This document shows positions 23,033 to 31,219 of a stretch of 47,032 nt of DNA, piece by piece. A program made the translations under genes and the position numbers. Within the stretch, counting starts at the first letter, position 1. Each line of letters begins with the position of its first letter. Under the pieces are notes generated by a model. It did no database searches and was not told the DNA's origin. It was given only the letters and a program-made list of their open reading frames with translations. The stretch comes from Clostridiales bacterium (GTDB lineage Bacteria > Bacillota > Clostridia > Saccharofermentanales > Saccharofermentanaceae). The DNA lies in NCBI GenBank assembly GCA_017551865.1, contig JAFZKB010000004.1:1-47032 (forward strand), written 5' to 3'.

Positions 23033-23824
23033 ATGCTGACGAAAAAAGACATCTTCCGTTTCCTTGAGGAGAACGGAATCAAACATAACGATAAAGTAGT
23101 GATCCATGCTTCGCTGCGTTCGATCGGACCGATCGAGAATGGCGCGGACGGCTTGATTGACGCGATGTGTGAATACCTAAGCGAAGGACTTCTGATCATC
23201 CCGGCGCACACCTGGGATGAGGTGGGAAGAAGCAATCCGAATTACGATGTGAAGACTTCGGTGCCCTGCATCGGAAAACTTTCCGAAGTAGCCGTTGCGC
23301 GTAAGGACGGTATCCGGTCTCTTCACCCGACGCACTCGGTCGTTGCTTTTGGCAAAGAAGCGGCGGATTTCGTTAAAGGCGAAGAGAAGTGCGGATCACC
23401 GGCCCCTGTAAATTCCTGCCTGAGCCGCCTCTATGAAGAGAACGGGAAAATCCTCCTGATCGGTGTCGGTCACGAAAGAAATACCTATCTTCATTCCGTC
23501 GACGAGCGCCTCGGTATCCCGGACCGGCTGAACCCGAACCCCTTCGTCATCAACATCAAGGACTACGACGGGAACATCCTCCAGTCGCCGCCTTTCCGTA
23601 CGCACTATACGGTAGCTGCAGATACCTGCGTGTCGGAGTACTATCCGAACTATAGGGAAGCTTTTGAACACGACGGAGCAGTGACCTATGGCCATCTTGG
23701 AGACGCACTTGTCTATGTCTGCGACTGCAGAAAGATGACGGATACCGTGAATAAACTCTGGGAAAAAACAGACCACGATCTTTGCATCCAAAAAGAAGAG
23801 ATCCCGCGGGAATACTACGAGTAA
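23033..23824 (+). CDS. AAC(3)-family aminoglycoside N-acetyltransferase-like
   Basis: A 263-residue enzyme of the antibiotic N-acetyltransferase family (PF02522). Features are DKVVIHASLRSIGPIENGAD, IIPAHTWDE, the signature SLHPTHSVVAFG (98-106), and ILLIGVGHERNTYLHSVDER. The family includes AAC(3) resistance enzymes and many chromosomal members acting on other amines. Length and motifs are complete. There are no mobile-element signs, so it looks like a resident chromosomal homologue and resistance should not be assumed. It is followed by a DNA glycosylase gene 28 bp later. Confidence 0.87.
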   Translation: MLTKKDIFRFLEENGIKHNDKVVIHASLRSIGPIENGADGLIDAMCEYLSEGLLIIPAHTWDEVGRSNPNYDVKTSVPCIGKLSEVAVARKDGIRSLHPTHSVVAFGKEAADFVKGEEKCGSPAPVNSCLSRLYEENGKILLIGVGHERNTYLHSVDERLGIPDRLNPNPFVINIKDYDGNILQSPPFRTHYTVAADTCVSEYYPNYREAFEHDGAVTYGHLGDALVYVCDCRKMTDTVNKLWEKTDHDLCIQKEEIPREYYE

Positions 23825-23852
23825 GAAGCGGACTTTTCAAAAGGAGAAAACC

Positions 23853-24329
23853 ATGATCGTTCACCCCATTCCACCGGTATTTGATGCGCATTCGGAAGTC
23901 CTGATCCTCGGAAGTTTTCCTTCGGTGAAATCGAGAGAATCCGGGTTCTTTTACGGGCATCCGCAGAACCGTTTCTGGAAAGTCACGGCAGCTGTTTTTT
24001 CTGAAGAAACACCGGTAACGGTTGAAGAGAAAAAGGCATTCCTTCTTCGAAATCACATCGCCGTATGGGATGTGATCGGATCTTGTGAGATCGAAGGATC
24101 TTCCGACGCCACCATCCGTGATGTGACGGTCAACGATCTGGACATTATCTTGAAGAAAGCCGACATAAAAGCGATCTATGTGAACGGGAAAAAAGCGTAT
24201 GAGATGTATCAGAGATACACGCAGCCGATGATTGGAAGAGAGGCAATCTGCCTTCCATCCACAAGCCCCGCAAATGCGGCGTGGAATATCGACCGACTGA
24301 TCGAGGCATGGAGAGTCATAAGGAGATAA
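23853..24329 (+). CDS. DNA-deoxyinosine glycosylase (family 6 UDG-like)
   Basis: A 158-residue uracil-DNA glycosylase superfamily member of the hypoxanthine-DNA glycosylase type. Motifs are LILGSFPSVKSRE (water-activating region), FYGHPQNRFWKV and the DNA-binding loop LPSTSPANAAW (136-142 core). It would remove hypoxanthine formed by adenine deamination. AAAGGAG precedes the ATG well. The methyltransferase gene begins 2 bp after its stop, and that gene's ribosome site lies within this gene's last codons, so the two are coupled. Confidence 0.9.
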   Translation: MIVHPIPPVFDAHSEVLILGSFPSVKSRESGFFYGHPQNRFWKVTAAVFSEETPVTVEEKKAFLLRNHIAVWDVIGSCEIEGSSDATIRDVTVNDLDIILKKADIKAIYVNGKKAYEMYQRYTQPMIGREAICLPSTSPANAAWNIDRLIEAWRVIRR

Positions 24330-24331
24330 AA

Positions 24332-25147
24332 ATGAAAGAAGAAAAAGAAATCATCAGAAAGTACTACGACGACGATCCGAAGAAAGAATGGGACCGTCTG
24401 AAGAAGCGTTTTCCGCACGAAAAATACATCACGGTCCACATGATGGACCGCTATATTAAAGATGGCGACAAGATCCTCGATATCGGCGGAGGACCGGGAC
24501 ATTACTCGATCCACTATGCCAAAAAAGGACACGATGTCACGCTCTTTGATTTAAGTCCGGAGAACGTCCGGTTCGCGAAGAAAAAGGCCCGACAGTACGG
24601 CGTCAGGATAAAGGCGGAGCAGGGCGATGCGATGGATCTCTCGCGATTCCCGGATAGTTCTTTTGACGTAGTATTTCTCATGGGACCGCTTTATCACCTG
24701 ATGACCGAAAAGAACAGGAAGAAGGCCCTTACCGAAGCGACACGTGTCTTGAAGCCGGGCGGACTTCTCTTTTGTAGTTTCATCCTGATGTTCGGCGGTG
24801 TCATTTACGGACTTCGTGATCTTCGGGAATCGATCATCAGAGAAGAAGAAAAGGTGCTTTACGAAGTGTGTGCCAGAAGCGAGAGTCTTTCTTTTGAAGC
24901 GTTCACGTATTCCTACATGACCACGGTTAAGGATGCAAAGAAATTGATGGCGAGCATCCCGAATCTGAAGACGGAAACGATTTTCGGACAGGAGAGCATC
25001 CTGTCTCCGTATAGAAATGCTCTGGAGCAGACTCCGAGAAAAGTGCGCCTGGCCTGGTACGACTATGCGATCAGGTTCTGCGATAAGGAAGACTATCTGA
25101 CGCATTCCGATCACCTGATGTTCGTATCGAGAAAAACGAAGAAGTGA
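24332..25147 (+). CDS. class I SAM-dependent methyltransferase
   Basis: A 271-residue methyltransferase. Motif I is KILDIGGGPGHYSIHYAK, motif post-I is VTLFDLSPENVRFAKKKA, then EQGDAMDLSRF, FDVVFLMGPLYHL and LKPGGLLFCSF. It is a ubiE-like small-molecule methyltransferase with a C-terminal substrate lid. AGGAG at 24321-24325 fixes the start at 24332. It ends 83 bp before the convergent ABC transporter. The substrate is unknown. Confidence 0.9.
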   Translation: MKEEKEIIRKYYDDDPKKEWDRLKKRFPHEKYITVHMMDRYIKDGDKILDIGGGPGHYSIHYAKKGHDVTLFDLSPENVRFAKKKARQYGVRIKAEQGDAMDLSRFPDSSFDVVFLMGPLYHLMTEKNRKKALTEATRVLKPGGLLFCSFILMFGGVIYGLRDLRESIIREEEKVLYEVCARSESLSFEAFTYSYMTTVKDAKKLMASIPNLKTETIFGQESILSPYRNALEQTPRKVRLAWYDYAIRFCDKEDYLTHSDHLMFVSRKTKK

Positions 25148-25230
25148 ACCAGGTCTCGACTCTTGGCACGCCCCCAAAGTTGGGCCCTGCATTTGGTGTC
25201 GCGTCAGATGAGATTTATCCATCTTGTTAT

Positions 25231-26955
25231 TTACGCAGCGGCAGGCTGCTGGATCGTATAGAGTGCCGTAAAGTAGCCGTTCTTTTTCATGAGCTCATCG
25301 AAGCTTCCCATTTCCTCGATCGTGCCGTCGCGGATCACGAGGATCTCGTCGTAGCGCCTTAGGAGGGACTCCTGAAGCGAGTGGGTCACGACGATGCGTG
25401 TGACCGAATCCAGATCGAGGATCTCGCTGATGACTTCGTAGGAAGTCTTCGCGTCGAGCGCGGAAGTCACTTCATCTGCCAGAAGGATCGAGGATTCTTT
25501 GAGAAGGCTCCTCGCGATAGACACGCGCTGCTTTTCTCCGCCCGATAATCCTTTTCCGCTTTCTCCGCAAAGATAATCTTCTCCACGCTCCGAGATCAGC
25601 TCGAGAAGGTGGGCTTTTGCGAGTGCAGCCTCGACTTTATCATCTGAAAAGTCGCGGAACATTGTTACATTATCCCGTATGGATGCGTTGAAAACGAAGA
25701 CATTCTGCTGGATGACGGTCATGAGGTCGTAGAGCGAATCTGTGGAGATCGTATTCAGTTCTTTTCCGTCGATCGTGATGCTTCCGCGGTAGTCGGAACC
25801 GCCGGCAAGCAGGAGATTCAGGAAGGTGGATTTTCCGCTCCCGCTTCCTCCGACAATGGCATAGGACTTTCCGGGCAGGAAACGGCAGTCGATATCGTGG
25901 AGGACGTCCTTTTCCCCGTCGTAGGAAAAAGAGACGTTTTTGAATTCGATGGCATCGCCGACCGATCCGACATTCGTCTCGTCGGCTTCCGAGTTGTTAT
26001 GGGAAAGAGAATCGGCGAGTTTGTCGATCAGGGCGCCGGCGGCTTTCTTCCCGGCGAGAAGACGGGGAAGCTCGGATACCGGCTGGATCAGGAAGTTCAT
26101 TAGATTGACGAACATCATCAGAGATCCGGCCGTCAGGCCGCTTCCGCGCTGGATGAGAAAGGCACCCATGAGGAAAACACCGAACTGGGCGAGAGCTCCG
26201 GAGGTCATGCCGAGGGAGCCGGCCACGACAGAGATCTTGCGAAGGCGGCATTTGGCGTCCTCGAGTTTCCCGTTTTCGGATGCGTAGATCTTCAGGACCT
26301 CATTTTCTGCACGGAAACTCTTAATGACCGAGAAACCGCCGAGGCAGTCGGATAAAGCTGCGGTAAAAGCACTGTTTCTGTCGGAGACTATTTTCTGCGC
26401 TTTCTGCATCTTTTTCCCCATGATGGTGGCGACCAGGGAAGGGAAGATCATGATCAGGATCGCAAATCCTGTGAGGATGGGAGAATAGACGAGCATCAGA
26501 AGGAGCGCTCCGAAGAAGGACACGCTTTTACATACGATCGGCAGGATCTGCCCGACGTAGCCGTTTTCGATGGCTGTCGCATCGTTCGTCAGTGCGGAAA
26601 GATAAGTGGACGTGGCCTCGTCCCGAAAAGATCCGATGTTCTTTCCGGACAGGATCGAAAAGGCTTTATCTTTATACTGGCTCATGGCGCGGCGGATAAA
26701 ACGCGGCTCGGACACATACTGGATGACGGTCAGGATAAAATCGAGACCGAGAAATCCTAAGCAGATCAGGAGGATCTGAGGCAGCGTGAAAACGCTTTTC
26801 CCCGACAGCAGATCGATGATCTCCTTTAAGATCCAGGAGATGATCAGTCCCAGCGTTCCGGAGAGGATCGCACCGAAAAGGGCGAGAAAAAAGGCGCAGT
26901 GGTTTTTCCTGTAGAACCGGGATACCAGTTCCACACGAATGGATCTGTTTTTCAT
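25231..26955 (-). CDS. ABC transporter, fused permease and ATPase
   Basis: A 574-residue type I ABC exporter half-transporter. Six membrane helices fill residues about 20-290. The nucleotide-binding domain starts near 335 with Walker A GGSGSGKST (369-377), signature LSGGE (470-474), Walker B ILLADE (490-495) and H-loop H525. There is no C39 peptidase domain at the N-terminus. It probably works as a homodimer exporting a lipid, drug or peptide. GAGGT precedes ATG 26955. The upstream HTH-TPR regulator gene ends 18 bp before, so regulator and exporter form an operon. Confidence 0.93.
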   Translation of the reverse strand: MKNRSIRVELVSRFYRKNHCAFFLALFGAILSGTLGLIISWILKEIIDLLSGKSVFTLPQILLICLGFLGLDFILTVIQYVSEPRFIRRAMSQYKDKAFSILSGKNIGSFRDEATSTYLSALTNDATAIENGYVGQILPIVCKSVSFFGALLLMLVYSPILTGFAILIMIFPSLVATIMGKKMQKAQKIVSDRNSAFTAALSDCLGGFSVIKSFRAENEVLKIYASENGKLEDAKCRLRKISVVAGSLGMTSGALAQFGVFLMGAFLIQRGSGLTAGSLMMFVNLMNFLIQPVSELPRLLAGKKAAGALIDKLADSLSHNNSEADETNVGSVGDAIEFKNVSFSYDGEKDVLHDIDCRFLPGKSYAIVGGSGSGKSTFLNLLLAGGSDYRGSITIDGKELNTISTDSLYDLMTVIQQNVFVFNASIRDNVTMFRDFSDDKVEAALAKAHLLELISERGEDYLCGESGKGLSGGEKQRVSIARSLLKESSILLADEVTSALDAKTSYEVISEILDLDSVTRIVVTHSLQESLLRRYDEILVIRDGTIEEMGSFDELMKKNGYFTALYTIQQPAAA

Positions 26956-26973
26956 TTTAGGTTACCTCGTGAA

Positions 26974-28044
26974 TTACTTAATGGTCGATTTCCAGAGCTT
27001 TTCGAGCTCTTTGTCTTTCAGAAAATCCAGAACATACTCGATACTCTCGATCGCTGTTTTATCGCCCGTCGTATCGTATGTCGTGCAGCTTTCATTGATG
27101 GAGCAGAAGCGGAGATTCCTGGCATCGTAGTCCGGTGCGAGATCGAACTCCTTTGCTTTTTCCAGGGCTTTCTTCAGATACTTCTGCGCCTCTTTTCTGT
27201 TCCCGAGTTTTAGCTCGGTCTCGGCGAGCCCCGTCAGATACAGGCAGTCGGTCTTATCGAGGAGGATCGTGTGATCACCACTTCGGAAATGATCATTCAG
27301 CTGAAGTCCGAAAAGCAGAACATCCTTCGCTTCCCGGATCTTCCCTGTGTGCAGATACACCAGCCATTTCCCGATCACGAAATTGATCGACTTGCCGATC
27401 AGGTCGATGATACTGTAGGAAAGATAGATGTCTGCTTCGACGTATCTGCCGACACTTGCGAGTGTGTTCCCGAGGATCGAGTTATACGTGCCGCCGGCAT
27501 TTCGGGACTTCAGGATCTCGATGCAGTTTTCCGTCTCTCCGAGTCCGGTGTAGGCTTTGGCGAGACCGCCGTAAATGACGGTGTCGTTGATCTTCGGATT
27601 CGTGTTCTGCGGCAGGAGCCGGATCGCGGTCTTAAAGAGTTCGACCGAGCGGCTGAAGTATTTCCTGTTGTCCTTGAAAAGTGTCGCGAAGGCGAGATAC
27701 ATGCAGGCGCTTTCATAGACGATCTCGATGCTGTGCGGATACTTTAAAAGTGCCATCTCCGCTTCCTTCATTCCGGAAAGATCCTTGTTGTCGATCATGT
27801 AGCGGAGACGTTTAGCCAGTTCATTTACGCGGTTGTCGCGCATATCGAAGCCCATCAGTGTGTCGAGCGATGTATCGAAGAAGTCCGCGATCTCCATAAG
27901 AAGTCCGACATCCGGGGTCGAAAGCCCGGCTTCCCATTTGTGGACGGAGCCGGAAGTGACATCGAAGACCTCGGCGATCCTCTCCTGCGTAAGCCCTCTT
28001 TCTTTACGAAAAGCTCTGATCTGTGTGGCGAAATGGTTTTTCAT
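26974..28044 (-). CDS. XRE family regulator with TPR-like sensor domain
   Basis: A 356-residue protein. The helix-turn-helix is at about 5-62 (FRKERGLTQERIAEVFDVTS, VHKWEAGLSTPDVGLL). About 280 residues of helical hairpins follow, with TPR-like phrases: LAKAYTGLGETENCIEIL, LVYLHTGKIREAKDVLLFGL and GLAETELKLGNRKEAQKYLK. This resembles RRNPP-type peptide-sensing regulators (Rgg, PlcR, Rap), although many HTH-TPR proteins in Clostridia have unknown ligands. GAGGAG precedes ATG 28044. It is transcribed with the ABC exporter directly downstream, a frequent arrangement in peptide signalling or drug response. Confidence 0.88.
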   Translation of the reverse strand: MKNHFATQIRAFRKERGLTQERIAEVFDVTSGSVHKWEAGLSTPDVGLLMEIADFFDTSLDTLMGFDMRDNRVNELAKRLRYMIDNKDLSGMKEAEMALLKYPHSIEIVYESACMYLAFATLFKDNRKYFSRSVELFKTAIRLLPQNTNPKINDTVIYGGLAKAYTGLGETENCIEILKSRNAGGTYNSILGNTLASVGRYVEADIYLSYSIIDLIGKSINFVIGKWLVYLHTGKIREAKDVLLFGLQLNDHFRSGDHTILLDKTDCLYLTGLAETELKLGNRKEAQKYLKKALEKAKEFDLAPDYDARNLRFCSINESCTTYDTTGDKTAIESIEYVLDFLKDKELEKLWKSTIK

Positions 28045-28144
28045 AGATGTCTCCTCTTCCTGCGGCAGCAGGACTTTTCCTATACTGCCGGTGTGGTTTC
28101 AACTGTCTTCATTGTAGAGGAAACGGCGTCAAAAGAAAATACAC

Positions 28145-28184
28145 TACCGATACAAATAGGGTAGGTAAAATTATACTTTCGGTA
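28145..28184. promoter_or_regulatory. inverted repeat upstream of the HTH-TPR gene
   Basis: TACCGA (28145-28150) is the inverse of TCGGTA (28179-28184), with AT-rich sequence between. It is a possible operator for the HTH-TPR regulator, about 100-140 bp from its start. I cannot assign a firm -35/-10. Confidence 0.35.
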
Positions 28185-28204
28185 TAGTTTGCTTGCAAAA
28201 AAAG

Positions 28205-28304
28205 AGTCGAACCAGACATCTCCATAACCGCCGTCTTTTTTCTTTTCCACGGACACAATACAGGTCGGTGCGAAAATCGAATCTGCGATAGTCTGAAAAT
28301 CCAC
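28205..28304 (-). pseudogene. 5' remnant of a sensor-type (GGDEF-like) gene
   Basis: On the minus strand, GGAAGGAG is followed 5 nt later by GTG at 28304. The frame then reads VDFQTIADSIFAPTCIVSVE and KKKDGGYGDV before turning into unrelated sequence. In my memory this opening is typical of Lachnospiraceae GGDEF/PAS signalling proteins, which continue with an IRIV-like strand. Only about 33 codons remain; the frame stays open to 28080 with unrelated residues. The break lies near 28205. A functional short gene is possible but less likely. Confidence 0.5.
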
Positions 28305-28335
28305 GATAACTCCTTCCCCCTCCACTAAGAATCGT

Positions 28336-28600
28336 TCATGAGATTACATTTTCGATTATATATGTTTTTTTGCCTAAATCATTATTCTTAATAACGCTAT
28401 TAATCTCTAATAATATTTCTGAAATCTCTTCAAAGGAGGACTCTCGATTATTGATTCTTTCAAGAGCTGGCTTAAATCGGTTAATAAATATTTTGGTATT
28501 AAAGTCTAATGCCATTAAAGTGCTGGTATGGTATTCTTTTATCAGCGGTTTATAAATCTCAACTACAGAGTTAAAAATATCCAAAACAGGTTTCTCAAAA
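28336..28600 (-). pseudogene. 3' remnant of an AT-rich gene
   Basis: About 88 codons on the minus strand read as convincing helical protein (FNSVVEIYKPLIKEYHTSTL, FNTKIFINRFKPALERINNR, EISEILLEINSVIKNNDLGK) and end in a stop at 28336. Upstream the frame continues into the antisense of the MalY gene, where the sequence stops looking coding. The stretch is much more AT-rich than its neighbours. I read it as the tail of a foreign gene whose head was lost when the flanks were joined. The family is unknown. Confidence 0.55.
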
Positions 28601-28635
28601 GGAACGGGAAAGAAGATAAGAAACGGATTAAAGAG

Positions 28636-29814
28636 ATGAAGTACGATTTTGACAGGATCATCGACAGATCGGGAACCGGAAGCTGGAAGTGGAAGAACGG
28701 AGATGCCATGCTGCCCATGTGGGTTGCGGATATGGACTTTGAGACCTGCCCTTCGGTAAAAGAAGCGCTTCAAAAGCGCGTTTCCCACGGTATCTACGGT
28801 TATACGGCTCTCGGAGAAAACTGGTATCAGGCCTATATGTCCTGGTGGAAAGAACGCCATGGTTTTGCGATCGAAAAGGATTGGCTCGTCTTTGTGACCG
28901 GCGTCATCCCGGCCGTTTCTTCGGCAGTTCGAACACTCACGAATCCCGGCGAGAATGTCGTGATCCAGACACCTGTTTATCCGCAGTTCTTTGAGAGCAT
29001 TCTGAATAATAATCGGAATTTACTGGAAAATCAGCTGCTTTACGATCGGGAGTCCTCATCTTACCGAATTGACTGGGAAGACCTCGAGAAGAAATTGTCG
29101 GATCCGAAAACGACCCTGATGGTCCTTTGTAATCCGCAGAATCCGTCGGGAAATATCTGGGATAAAGAAACGCTTCAGAGGATCGGGGATCTCTGCTATA
29201 AAAACCATGTCATCGTAGTTTCCGATGAGATCCACTGCGACCTTCTCGCGCCGGGATACGGGTATACTCCTTTTGCCTCGGTATCGGATATCAATAAGAA
29301 GATCAGCGTGACCTGCATCGCGCCGACGAAGACCTTCAACATCGCGGGGATAAAGACGGCGGCCATCGTCGTTCCGGATAAAGAGATCCGCCATAAGATG
29401 TGGTTAAGGATCAACACGGACGAAAGCGCAGAAGGAAACTGCTTTTCAGGGATCGCCGCCGAAAGTGCTTTTACCAAAGAAGGCGGAGAGTGGCTCGACG
29501 CGCTTCGCGAGTATGTTTTCGAGAACAGGAGAATTGCAGAAGCGTTTATCGGAAAGAATATCCCGAGCCTTCGGGTGATCCCATCAGATGCCACCTATCT
29601 CATGTGGATCGACTGCTCGGACATCACGGACGACGCCGATCAGTTCGTGGACTTTCTGGAAAAAGAAGCGAAGCTGATGCTCAATTCCGGTGTGGATTTC
29701 GGCGGTAACGGAAAAAGATTCGTGCGCATGAATCTCGCCTGTCCGAGATCGATGGTCGAGGATGGACTGAATCGGCTATTAAAAGGCGTCCGCGCAAAGG
29801 AGGAAAAGAAATGA
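28636..29814 (+). CDS. MalY/PatB family PLP-dependent C-S lyase / aminotransferase
   Basis: A 392-residue fold-type I PLP enzyme. MKYDFDRIIDRSGTGSWKW at the start and PMWVADMDF are typical of MalY/PatB cystathionine beta-lyases. LCNPQNPSGN, SDEIHCDLLAPG (196-207) and the PLP lysine in APTKTFNIAG (K232) are present. It likely cleaves cystathionine or cysteine conjugates to pyruvate, ammonia and a thiol. ATG 28636 fits the family N-terminus; earlier in-frame codons run through the remnant. The ribosome site is weak (AAAGAG). It overlaps the phosphatase gene by ATGA. Confidence 0.9.
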   Translation: MKYDFDRIIDRSGTGSWKWKNGDAMLPMWVADMDFETCPSVKEALQKRVSHGIYGYTALGENWYQAYMSWWKERHGFAIEKDWLVFVTGVIPAVSSAVRTLTNPGENVVIQTPVYPQFFESILNNNRNLLENQLLYDRESSSYRIDWEDLEKKLSDPKTTLMVLCNPQNPSGNIWDKETLQRIGDLCYKNHVIVVSDEIHCDLLAPGYGYTPFASVSDINKKISVTCIAPTKTFNIAGIKTAAIVVPDKEIRHKMWLRINTDESAEGNCFSGIAAESAFTKEGGEWLDALREYVFENRRIAEAFIGKNIPSLRVIPSDATYLMWIDCSDITDDADQFVDFLEKEAKLMLNSGVDFGGNGKRFVRMNLACPRSMVEDGLNRLLKGVRAKEEKK

Positions 29815-30434
29815 AACACATTATCACCGTGCAGCATACAGAGTCCGTTCATCACACGAACGGGATGGTGGGATCCTGGACAGACTGGGATCTGACCGAG
29901 CTTGGAAAAGAACAGGCGGATCGTATCGGAAAGAAGCTGAAAGAAGAGCTCGAGGGGAAGAAAGTGGTCATGTATTCTTCCGACTTAAAGCGCGCGAAGC
30001 AGACCGCGGATGAGATCGCGAAGTATCTCGGTGTGGAGATCCATCTTCGAAAAGAACTCCGGGAGAGAAATCTCGGGAAGTGTTGCGGCAAATCCGTGCA
30101 GTGGCTTCGTGAAAATATCGAGACACCGGAAAAGACGGTCGATGACTGTCTCTTTTCCGACGGAGAGAGCCGTCGCGTATGCTGGAACCGTCTCCTTCCT
30201 TTCTACGAAGAAGTGATGGCAAGTCCGGATGAAGAGATCATCATCGTTTCCCACGGCGATCTGCTGAGCCTCTGGAACCTCATGTATCTCGGGCTTCCGG
30301 TCGAAGCCTTCTACGATATCGATATCCACGGACCGGGCGGAGGCGTCTCCCACATGTTCGTCGGCGATGACGGCAAACACCGGGTAAAACACATAAACGA
30401 TATGTCCTATATGAACGGAGGTGCAGAGTCATGA
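29811..30434 (+). CDS. histidine phosphatase family protein
   Basis: A 207-residue phosphoglycerate-mutase-fold protein. The usual RHGE/T motif reads VQHTES (H9 kept, Arg replaced by Gln), then DWDLTELGKEQADRIG, YSSDLKRAKQTADEIA, RERNLGKCCG and IIVSHGDLLSLWNL with the second His. The Gln substitution is shared, as I recall, by a clostridial subgroup that is otherwise well conserved, so altered substrate binding is more likely than decay. It is translationally coupled at both ends by ATGA overlaps. The substrate is unknown. Confidence 0.87.
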   Translation: MKHIITVQHTESVHHTNGMVGSWTDWDLTELGKEQADRIGKKLKEELEGKKVVMYSSDLKRAKQTADEIAKYLGVEIHLRKELRERNLGKCCGKSVQWLRENIETPEKTVDDCLFSDGESRRVCWNRLLPFYEEVMASPDEEIIIVSHGDLLSLWNLMYLGLPVEAFYDIDIHGPGGGVSHMFVGDDGKHRVKHINDMSYMNGGAES

Positions 30435-31207
30435 TCACGGAGACATTTGATAACAAAACAGAGGCGATCATCAACCCCTATAAAAATCCGGAAGCGAAGA
30501 AAGTGGATGCCTGCATTCTGACTTTTTCCAACGAGATCCTGCAGCATGTTCTGGAAGCATATGACTGCGAAAAGATCGGAGATCTGTATTCCTCGAACGG
30601 GGCAAAACCGGTATACGGTTTTTCGTATAAGGGAAAAGAATTCGCAGTGTATATGTCCTTTGTCGGAGCTTCTGCCTGTGTGGGAGATATCGAAGATACA
30701 AGCATGATCCTTAACACCGGAAAGTACATCGTATTTGGCGGAAGCGGATGTCTTAATAAGGAGATCGCCAGAGGAAAAGTCATGGTGCCGACCGCTGCTT
30801 TTCGAGATGAAGGGACCTCGTATCACTATGCACCGGCCTCAGACTATATCACCGTGAAAAGCAGCGAAGTGGTCGCCGCGTTCATGGAGCAGGCAGGGCT
30901 TCCTTATGTCCTGGGAAAGACCTGGACGACGGATGCACCGTACCGTGAAACCAGAGGCAATTTTGAAAAGAGAAAGAATGACGGCTGTATCTCTGTAGAG
31001 ATGGAGTGCGCAGCGGTGCAGGCGATGTGTGATTTTCGGGGAGTAGATGCCTACTTCTTCTTTACCAGCGGCGATCTTCTGGATGCGCCGAAGTGGGATG
31101 CAAGAAGGCAGGAAAATCAGAAAAAGCACACTCAGCATGACCCGGGCCATTTCGATATTGCCCTGGAACTTGCATGCTATATCACAGACGAAGCGACGGC
31201 AGAATAA
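30431..31207 (+). CDS. nucleoside phosphorylase (uridine phosphorylase-like)
   Basis: A 258-residue nucleoside phosphorylase-I family protein. FGGSGCLNKEIARGKVMVP (phosphate and base region), DEGTSYHYAPAS and the ribose-binding signature CISVEMECAAVQAMCDF are clear. It would split a nucleoside with phosphate to base and ribose-1-phosphate, for salvage. GGAGGTG lies before the ATG, which overlaps the phosphatase stop. Pairing with a phosphatase is consistent with nucleotide breakdown. It is followed 12 bp later by a methyltransferase gene. Confidence 0.89.
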   Translation: MITETFDNKTEAIINPYKNPEAKKVDACILTFSNEILQHVLEAYDCEKIGDLYSSNGAKPVYGFSYKGKEFAVYMSFVGASACVGDIEDTSMILNTGKYIVFGGSGCLNKEIARGKVMVPTAAFRDEGTSYHYAPASDYITVKSSEVVAAFMEQAGLPYVLGKTWTTDAPYRETRGNFEKRKNDGCISVEMECAAVQAMCDFRGVDAYFFFTSGDLLDAPKWDARRQENQKKHTQHDPGHFDIALELACYITDEATAE

Positions 31208-31219
31208 AGGATCGATACT

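Noticed and set aside
23033..23824. Acquired aminoglycoside-resistance gene
   Set aside because: The family match is clear, but there is no mobile context and many chromosomal homologues are not resistance genes.
28528..28635. Longer N-terminus for the MalY enzyme
   Set aside because: Those codons cover the AT-rich remnant and do not match the family start; MKYDFDRIIDR at 28636 does.
28601..28860. Full 174-codon minus-strand gene ending at 28336
   Set aside because: The upstream half is antisense to the MalY gene and does not look coding; only the C-terminal about 88 codons look like a real protein.
29811..30434. Broken histidine phosphatase because RHG reads QHT
   Set aside because: The rest of the protein, including the second catalytic His region, is fully conserved, and the gene is tightly coupled; a subgroup variation is more likely.
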